A stretch of DNA of 64,000 nucleotides from Paragonimus westermani (lineage: Eukaryota > Platyhelminthes > Trematoda > Plagiorchiida > Troglotrematidae), in assembly GCA_008508345.1 (NCBI GenBank), contig QNGE01000142.1:140063-204062 (forward strand), read 5' to 3'. The notes below the pieces were generated by a model. The model was given only the letters and a program-made list of their open reading frames with translations. It ran no database searches and was not told the origin of the DNA. The translations under genes were made by a program, and so were the position numbers. This document shows, piece after piece, positions 58,901-64,000 of this stretch; position 1 is the first letter of the stretch; each line of letters starts with the position of its first letter.

Positions 58901-59221
58901 ACTAACTCAAACTTCTGTTCTGTTGTTACTTCTCCTTGATATAGATTGGCGTATTCATTTATTACGGATTAATCCATGCCTGGGATACGGATGTGTATAA
59001 CGATGTAAGCGCCACTTCCGGGGTTCCAATCAACAGTCCGTTGATCTACGATCCTAGAAAGCGGCACGAGGCCTGGCGATTTCTGACCTATATGTTTATT
59101 CACAACGGCTATATTCATCTGGCCTTCAATTGCCTACTCCAACTGGTGCTGGGTACACTACTCGAATTGGTACACAAGTTTTGGCGCTGTGGACTGGTCT
59201 ATCTTTTCGGCGTGATTGCGG
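43856..59221 (+). CDS. EF-hand rhomboid intramembrane serine protease (RHBDL/secretase type), partial, four exons
   Basis: A host gene split into exons 43856-43967, 44061-44204, 45706-45945 and 58945-59221, all with AG/GT borders. Codon phases agree: 0/0 at the three inner junctions, phase 1 after the last. The product has a degenerate EF-hand, a good EF-hand (ADTDGDQRITYDEF), a basic linker, CRPPPIFIPLITLAE leading into the first membrane helix, the L1-loop WR (EAWRFLTYMFIH) and HNGYIHLAFN, whose His and Asn belong to the active site. The G-x-S-G serine, the catalytic His and the remaining helices are not in the window. Rhomboids of this kind cut membrane-tethered proteins such as EGF-like ligands; the Ca-binding end may control them. 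The first exon starts in phase 2, so either more exons lie upstream or ATG 43920-43922 is the start. RHBDL3/stet-like is likely, the exact orthologue unknown. Confidence 0.88.
44061..44204 (+). CDS. Rhomboid exon B (EF-hands)
   Basis: Acceptor TTGCTTTCAG, donor CAG/GTGCAC, 48 codons, phase 0 at both ends. YDADGIPLTELKNLL completes EF-hand 1, whose loop is shorter than 12 residues and probably does not bind calcium well. DTDGDQRITYDE is a full canonical EF-hand 2 loop (D1, D3, D5, E12). Confidence 0.85.
45706..45945 (+). CDS. Rhomboid exon C (linker and start of first membrane helix)
   Basis: Acceptor TCCAATCAG, donor GAG/GTGAGT, 80 codons, phase 0 at both ends. It carries a basic stretch (KRLRIRKRVLNRAV), an acidic part, then DCRPPPIFIPLITLAE. 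Animal rhomboids have a C-PPP-F run just before the first helix, which makes the family call strong. Confidence 0.88.
45946..48639 (+). other. Rhomboid intron, proximal part, nothing recognised
   Basis: Intronic by the exon model. A 140-codon plus frame at 47131-47553 and a 100-codon minus frame at 46128-46430 have no domain I know. Confidence 0.5.
48640..50130 (-). pseudogene. Ty3/gypsy pol fragment in rhomboid intron (different clade)
   Basis: Minus-strand pol read from right to left. At 50126-49827: RILLVIRGRCESELDRKVRI, NVIAPVEELTDWVSQIAVKL and CLCINPKPLNRMFQREH (RT start). At about 49560-49270: PEKKKVISTMPASDMKAVSR and LNGMVNYLGQLLPNLSEMIY (RT connection). At 49269-48868: WGEEKQATFSKTKRAITEAP, QCDNSETGLWTVLP (RNase H start, C-D-N-S), then TDHKPLISI. 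At 48881-48648: MHIADTLSRACERN. The RT catalytic box was not found. The wording (for example APVEEPTDW, HIADTLSRA) is closer to Mag-like gypsies than to the two gypsies at 2-11 kb. It is antisense to the host gene. Confidence 0.85.
50131..51054 (+). other. Rhomboid intron, unassigned
   Basis: Short frames on both strands at 50744-50999 and 50332-50517, without any domain. Confidence 0.45.
51055..51500 (+). pseudogene. BEL/Pao RT fragment in rhomboid intron
   Basis: Plus-strand text: RVVFDYGAKS, then [20 protein letters not shown] (51147-51206), a jump to SSPFCSYYALKQTVDGFKSS, then CVDDCLKPLPGCKKALSLVN and MLTKTDFRLRK. The BEL/Pao element at 26.6 kb has [45 protein letters not shown] and [10 protein letters not shown] at the same places. 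About 55-60 residues between the two blocks are deleted. The catalytic box is CVDD, after a stop. This is a short dead piece of a related family. Confidence 0.85.
51501..58944 (+). other. Rhomboid intron, distal part, nothing recognised
   Basis: About 7.4 kb without a supported gene. Frames of 60-120 codons occur on both strands (for example 53934-54296, 55395-55715, 52382-52684), none with a known domain. A short TGTGCCATG-type repeat sits near 51989-52017. Confidence 0.5.
58945..59221 (+). CDS. Rhomboid exon D (first helix end, L1 loop, second helix, third helix start)
   Basis: Acceptor CTTGATATAG, donor G/GTAAGC, 92 codons plus one base. IGVFIYYGLIHAW ends the first helix. EAWRFLTYMFIH has the L1-loop WR. 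HNGYIHLAFNCLLQLVLG holds the conserved His and the Asn that stabilises the reaction intermediate. LEMVH-like LLELVHKFWRCGLVYLFGVI then leads to A-G at the exon end, where the next exon should bring the G-x-S-G serine. Confidence 0.92.
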
Positions 59222-60119
59222 GTAAGCTTCCCCAAAACGATTCTTCCGCCTGACGACCTGGTCTCCTGATTAATCGTATGGTTGACTTATGAGTACCAGT
59301 TTGTTAGGTAGATGGCACAACTGCGTACTACCCTTACTATGTTTGTTTGTGTCGGACGCTGTGTAATTTTAGGGGGAACGAGGACGACGGTCTGGTTCAA
59401 AGTTCGGACACGTTCGGACACATCTTATCTCATATACCGCTGCTGCCGCTTGGGAACTTGGCGGTCTGCAGTTTGTGAATGACCAATAATCACGTCACAG
59501 CAATCAGTGGTTGGGTTTCTATTCAGTGCTTAGCGCTTCACTCTCCTGGTAGGCTGCAACCAGCTCACGAAGGTCATGTTTCACTGTCTCCGAAATCCAT
59601 GCTACTTCTGTTAAATAATGCACAACACTCAAGTTTTCCGTTGGTCCCTGTGCATACCAATGGCCAGCGAGCAGCCGTTACATCTTCAGCCATTTGTATC
59701 ATCCACGGCACCCCCAGTACTCTCTCTAGAAGCTGAGTGTACACATAGGTTGTAGATATGTCCAGAAACGTGTTGTACTTTGAACAAAATAGTTAGAGGA
59801 CATGCACTGGCGAACATTGGTAGATTCACCAGTCCTGAATAGTCACCAGTGCATGAGGTGCAGGTGTAACGAGCACTCGCATTTTCACAACACTTCTCGA
59901 AGTTTGCTAAGACCGTCGTGATAAATTGGCCCAAATCTGTTTTGAGGTGTTCTAGAAAACTATACCTCTTGTTTACATTACATACCTTGCCATACGATTT
60001 TCCTCTTCTGTTCTGGTTGAGCTCTACTTCTCATCAACTATATGTTTCATGGTCTTAAAATGACGCCCATTGTGCTCCCAGACTTGTGTACTGTAATACT
60101 GTCACATCCCCATCCTACT
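59222..60119 (+). other. Rhomboid intron after exon D, nothing recognised
   Basis: No next rhomboid exon (G-x-S-G) is found here. Small frames at 59479-59736 (plus) and 59686-59934 (minus) have no domain. Confidence 0.5.
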
Positions 60120-61215
60120 ATGGGCACCGAGTTGAAACATTCCGTCTTACTGCTTATCTGGACGTAGTTAGAAAATGTTAATCCCACCTGTGACTGTGTA
60201 TGTGAGACCGAACTCGATGTTGGGTTACCAATGCTGATATTGAAAGAGCTGCTACGGTGCACATTCGGTGTACAACTGTTATTCAATGGTGTCCCATATC
60301 GACAAGCAAAGGTAGCATTAGGACCCTCGCTCGGACCTCTTCTGGCCGATATATTCATGGGTTAGCTTAAACGCATCATCCTTCAATCCACCATCAGCCA
60401 GTTCAGTCAGTATCGTCGACACATAGATGGTATATCGATCGTTTCTAGCTCGGGTAGTAATATGCGCACAGTACTCGACAAGTTCAATCGCGCCCACCGG
60501 TCAGTTAAGTTTACTCTTGAGGAGGAGACTGAAAACCAAATATATTTCCTCTTTGGTTATTTACATCGCAGGATTTATCGCAAGAATACCTGGATGGGGC
60601 AGTACACAAACATTCACAATTTTGCGCCCTTAAAACAGAAAGAAATCGAGCGCATTGCCTAGCTGACAGAGCATACGTAATTTATTCAGCGGATACGCTA
60701 GACAGTGAACTCGAATTCTTAGAAAACGTACTGGATGATAACGGCTACCCGGAACGATTTGCCACCAGAAATGTTATCAGAAAGTCACATGAACCTGAAT
60801 TGTTGGACGTAAGAAGCCTGTGTTTGTTCGAGTGTCGTTCAAAGATAACAGAGCTGCAACGTGGCTGACAAACAAGTTCAATCAGGCAATGAGCAGGACT
60901 TATGCCACAGCTGAACTTTGTGTCCAATTCAGCACATCCCTAGTTCTCAGATTGTATAACAAAGGCAGACTGGCAGTTCAGACCTCATCTATGTGTATCT
61001 ACTCATTCACGTGCTCCTATGGAGCAGGTTATGTTGGTCGAAAGTCAAGCGAGCTTTCGTTACGAATCCGGGCACACCATCCACGGGGAAACACGGTCGG
61101 CCGACAATGTTATCCTCGCTCATCTGGTTGAAAACGAGCACCAGATGAACACTGATCAAGTCTTCCAAGGATATATCGCGTGTCAGGTAAGCCATCAAAA
61201 GCTGTACAAATGAAA
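60120..61215 (+). mobile_element. Penelope-like element, RT and GIY-YIG endonuclease, degenerate
   Basis: A plus-strand Penelope-like element (PLE) fragment. RT motifs in order: LPMLILKELLRCTFGVQLLF, VALGPSLGPLLADIFMG, the catalytic region YRRHIDGIS near 60411-60437 (family Y-x-DD), RTVLDKFNRAHRSVKFTLEE and RIYRKNTWMGQYTNIHNF. Then come LENVLDDNGYPERF and, in another frame, SMCIYSFTCSYGAGYVGRKS and LRIRAHHP, the GIY-YIG endonuclease domain. It ends with ILAHLVENEHQMNTDQVF. The second catalytic Asp of the RT reads Gly. PLEs move with their own endonuclease. Frame changes and stops make this copy dead. It lies inside the presumed rhomboid intron. Confidence 0.87.
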
Positions 61216-61969
61216 CAACTGTACTGCCAATGCTGTCGGAATCAGGCTGCTTGACGCAGTATTATGTCATCAACGGCGGTTTGTTCGGGCGCCGTACCTA
61301 CTATGGCCGCAAGTCCATCGGACCGATGGCCAACCTTCACAATCAAAACACCGATCGATATCTCGGTCTAACTCAATTAACTCCATATAATTGTACCAAC
61401 CTAAAGATAAATGATCGAAAACACATGTTCGCCTATATGTCTTCACTCTTAATGCATCATTGTCTACTTTGATAAATGCTCAAAATGTTTGCTAGACAAT
61501 ATTGATCAGTCTGCGTTATACGATCAAAGCAAGATTGACTGTCATTCTTTACTACCTGTGGGTTTAGGTGTATCTTTTAGCATTCAGATCCACGCTACCT
61601 TTCTCTATAAATTGAAAACGGTCGTTATTTTTATTTTCACGCCAGGTGCACGTTTGCGATTGATTAATTTGTGAAACGACTTCATTTTATGATTTTTGTC
61701 CGCAGATTATCTCATTCGGCTGGCTTCGATAACTGCGTTCGTCAGCTTACTCACACTCGTTTATCTTATATCATGTACTGTGCACCACCATTAAGGATTC
61801 ACTTCCGTGTGGTGTACGTCCAATGCGACCGAGGCGGTTTCCAAATTGATCGTATTTTTGTCGATCCGCTATTCATCACTGTCCGCTTATACCTAATCGG
61901 TATGAATACCACAGTTCATGTTTACTTGAAAAAAGCACCATGTAACGTAAAAGGAAAATAACAGAAAAT
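61216..61969. other. Unassigned spacer
   Basis: Frames at 61230-61472 and 61671-61961 (plus) have no domain I know. Confidence 0.45.
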
Positions 61970-62115
61970 GAACCACCTGGGAAATTTAGAAGAGACCTGG
62001 TTGCCAGAATCATGGACTTCGGCTGGATTTGAACAAGCGACAGAAACAGCATGCCCATACCCGACAAGTGCTCTACCAGCTTGGCTACGAGGCCATGGCG
62101 GGTGTTCAGAAATCT
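61970..62115 (-). mobile_element. tRNA-derived SINE (minus strand)
   Basis: The minus strand holds a polymerase III A box, TAGCCAAGCTGG (62087 down to 62076), and a B box, GTTCAAATCC (62034 down to 62025), 41 bp apart. The start GGCCTCGTAGCC resembles a tRNA 5' end. Translated, it gives VAKLVEHLSG, a common false protein hit for tRNA-like SINEs. No cloverleaf with a normal anticodon arm can be drawn by eye, so a functional tRNA is unlikely. Boundaries approximate. Confidence 0.65.
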
Positions 62116-63219
62116 CAAATTTGAACCCAGTTACCCAACCAATCCACTGAATCCCGCTTGGAAATCTAATCTCCTGTGAAAGGCGTGGTTCACATTTGTT
62201 GACTGTGATATCTGATCACATGCAACGTTACATATACATGGGTGTGACAGTTTCAACCGCCATGCCATCGCATTTTGTCCATCACATATAGTTTAATTGT
62301 TTTGCGACGACACTCTATCTCCGATAGCATGCATAGTCAATGAACTTAAAAAGACTAGCAAAAAGCTCTTCAACGTTTGAGGTTATTGCTTACACACAGC
62401 ACAACGCTGTTAAACTCGGGTTTTACATTTAGCATGCTATTCACCGGATACACTGACTATCTAAGGGTTTATCGCACAAATTTTCGGAAGCATTTTTGCA
62501 GCCGTCGCTGGCTAGACAATATTTGTGCTTGTGGAGGACGTCTACATACGTATCATCCGATGTTGTTACTCCCATCGACAGTCTGGAAACATAAATCCGG
62601 ATAGAAACGTTCATGGAAGTGTCGACCAACCTCGCGAATCGTTTGTACAGAATGAAGTTGGATGTCTGCATTTCTGTTGCAAAGGAAATGATTGTTTTTA
62701 TTGAAATGCCAGAATGACAAACCACTCCTCCGTCCTGTTGCCGGTAATATCTGAGGTGTTATCTGTAAACTTTTACGGGGTTTGTATAGAAACGAACACT
62801 ACGCGTGTTCGAACAGCCTTTAGGTTTTTGAGCTCCCAAGGGATCTGTACGAAGTGAAATTCGTGAGGGAATCTAAGTTTGATTTTTTTGTAGTTGAAGC
62901 ACTTCATCGATTGTAATGACAGCTTATTAGATTCTCAAGTTACTTGGAATTGTTCTGTAGACGAACCTTAAGGAATTCACCAGTTCGTTGCTTTCCTCTT
63001 ACGACAAGCACACCGCTGTTTGCAGCGCCTGGACAAACGTCTCGTTTGTTCATCACCTGTACTGGTGTTCTGATCTCCCTCACTCTGTTAATTATCCCCG
63101 TGGGTGATTTTATAGTATCCTGTGGAATCGAATTGACTTGGTGTTTTATTTCCTGCTATCGCGAAGGTCATTCGACCTGAAACATGTGGATAATACTACT
63201 TTTCTTTGTCAAACCCCTC
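62116..63219. other. Unassigned stretch
   Basis: No gene recognised. Frames at 62441-62725 (minus) and 62944-63180 (plus) lack domains. Confidence 0.45.
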
Positions 63220-63516
63220 TATCGAAAGTATGCGGACCATGCTTAACAAGGTGAATAACCTGGCGGGTTTATGTTAAACTCGTTTTGCATCTTCGGAGTA
63301 CTGTGCTGCCTTACTCTCACTTGCAGCTCGGTTGTTTGTTTGCAAGGTGTAGGCACCTTGTTGCCGTATGCTTGAATATGGACGTATTCATTTTCAGTAG
63401 TTAGGTCCCTTCCCGTCTCCTTCTCTTTCGTTCTCTCTTTCTATATAGGGTTTGCTGTTTCTTCATGGTTGTGTGGCAGTTAAGCATTAGTGTGAACCAC
63501 TGATGTATTGCTTTCT

Positions 63517-63548
<32 letters not shown>

Positions 63549-64000
63549 GATGTGCTACCTTAAGACTGGGACATTCACAATTCTAAACTTGGGACTTAGA
63601 GTAGTTTCACACATTTGGATAGCACTACCTCATCAGCCCGTAATATTGCTTGTAATGTGTTACAAAACTTAAGGAAGACACGTGTTACTTTTACCAAACT
63701 GCGTCATCTGTGGCATCGAAAGGACGTCCGGTTGTCGTTGAAAGGGAAGGTACATAATGCTTGCAGGAGTTCTGTTTTCCCCTGCGGCTCAGAAACCTCT
63801 TCAAGAGACTAGCAGTATTTCACAATTGTTGTCTTTGCCAAGTAGCGCATTTCAAGCGGGCTGATCTCATAAACAACCCCGTTATTCGGCAGCGCATATT
63901 TCAGACCGCTCGGACTACTCCATCGGTTAGTCAACTACTCAGGTTGGATCAAATACTCCGCATGCTATCTGTGCAACCCCTGAACTGTGAGCAATAGTAC
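63220..64000 (+). pseudogene. RTE-like LINE RT C-terminal fragment, cut by the window edge
   Basis: Near 63230 the frame reads MRTMLNKVNNLAGL, parallel to MQTVLNKMDDRVGL at 39250, followed by a decayed RFA. A gap of about 300 bp with a (GAT)n tract follows. At 63615-63812: RVTFTKLRHLWHRKDVRLSL, KGKVHNACRSSV and CGSET, then RADLINNPVIRQRIF. This is the same C-terminal order as in the minus-strand LINE at 39.8 kb. Without the YADD box it cannot be active. It may continue past the right edge. Confidence 0.78.
63515..63552. repeat. (GAT)n microsatellite with one interruption
   Basis: About 12 ATG/GAT units with a single GGT change, placed between two parts of the LINE fragment. Confidence 0.9.

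Noticed and set aside
61876..62118. 80-codon minus frame with VAKLVEHLSG
   Set aside because: This peptide is the usual translation of a tRNA-like SINE, not a real protein.
1..64000. CRISPR arrays, operons, bacterial promoters or phage genes
   Set aside because: No regularly spaced repeats and no dense short-gap coding; introns, LTR elements and LINEs show a eukaryotic genome.
59222..64000. Remaining rhomboid exons in the window
   Set aside because: I looked for the G-x-S-G and following His boxes on the plus strand and found none; they probably lie beyond the edge.

Overview
The window looks like a eukaryotic nuclear contig from a repeat-rich invertebrate. A parasitic flatworm (tapeworm or fluke) is my best guess. 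The reasons are the mix of Ty3/gypsy, BEL/Pao, CR1/jockey-like and RTE-like LINEs, a Penelope-like element and a tRNA-derived SINE around one widely split host gene. The species is an inference; no diagnostic host marker is present. I found no bacterial or phage features, no CRISPR array, no rRNA and no convincing functional tRNA gene.

Layout. 1-1.9 kb: unassigned. 1.9-11.3 kb: a decayed plus-strand Ty3/gypsy element (protease, RT, RNase H, integrase, right LTR). At 3137-8534 a younger minus-strand Ty3/gypsy element is inserted in it, with two 400-bp LTRs, a GGAG target duplication, a primer-binding site and a polypurine tract. 11.3-16.6 kb: mostly unassigned, with one copy of a dispersed repeat. 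16.6-18.95 kb: a BEL/Pao remnant (+). 18.97-19.95 kb: a broken MULE-type transposase (-). 20.4-20.5 kb: second copy of the dispersed repeat. 20.8-23.8 kb: LINE ORF1 plus endonuclease (+). 25.2-25.85 kb: LINE RT tail (+). 26.59-31.81 kb: a BEL/Pao element with both LTRs. 32.0-32.25 kb: a degenerate tandem repeat. 33.6-34.7 kb: LINE RT with an intact YADD. 38.9-40.76 kb: two LINE 3' parts that converge tail to tail, followed by a (TA)n tract.

The only host gene I can support is a partial EF-hand rhomboid protease (RHBDL/secretase type) on the plus strand. Four exons lie at 43856-43967, 44061-44204, 45706-45945 and 58945-59221, and the intron phases join cleanly. A 13-kb intron holds a Ty3/gypsy fragment (-) and a BEL/Pao fragment (+). 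The exons for the catalytic serine and the C-terminal membrane segments are not visible and probably lie past the right edge. After exon 4 come a Penelope-like element with a GIY-YIG domain (60.1-61.2 kb), a tRNA-related SINE (about 62.0-62.1 kb), a (GAT)n microsatellite and a LINE tail that runs to the window end.

Nearly every mobile-element gene is broken by stops or frameshifts, so the region is best read as a transposon graveyard with one recent nested insertion. I found no clearly new multi-gene system. The most useful observations are the exact nested insertion, the dated BEL/Pao element with an altered integrase residue, the MULE transposase relic and the TE-expanded rhomboid gene.
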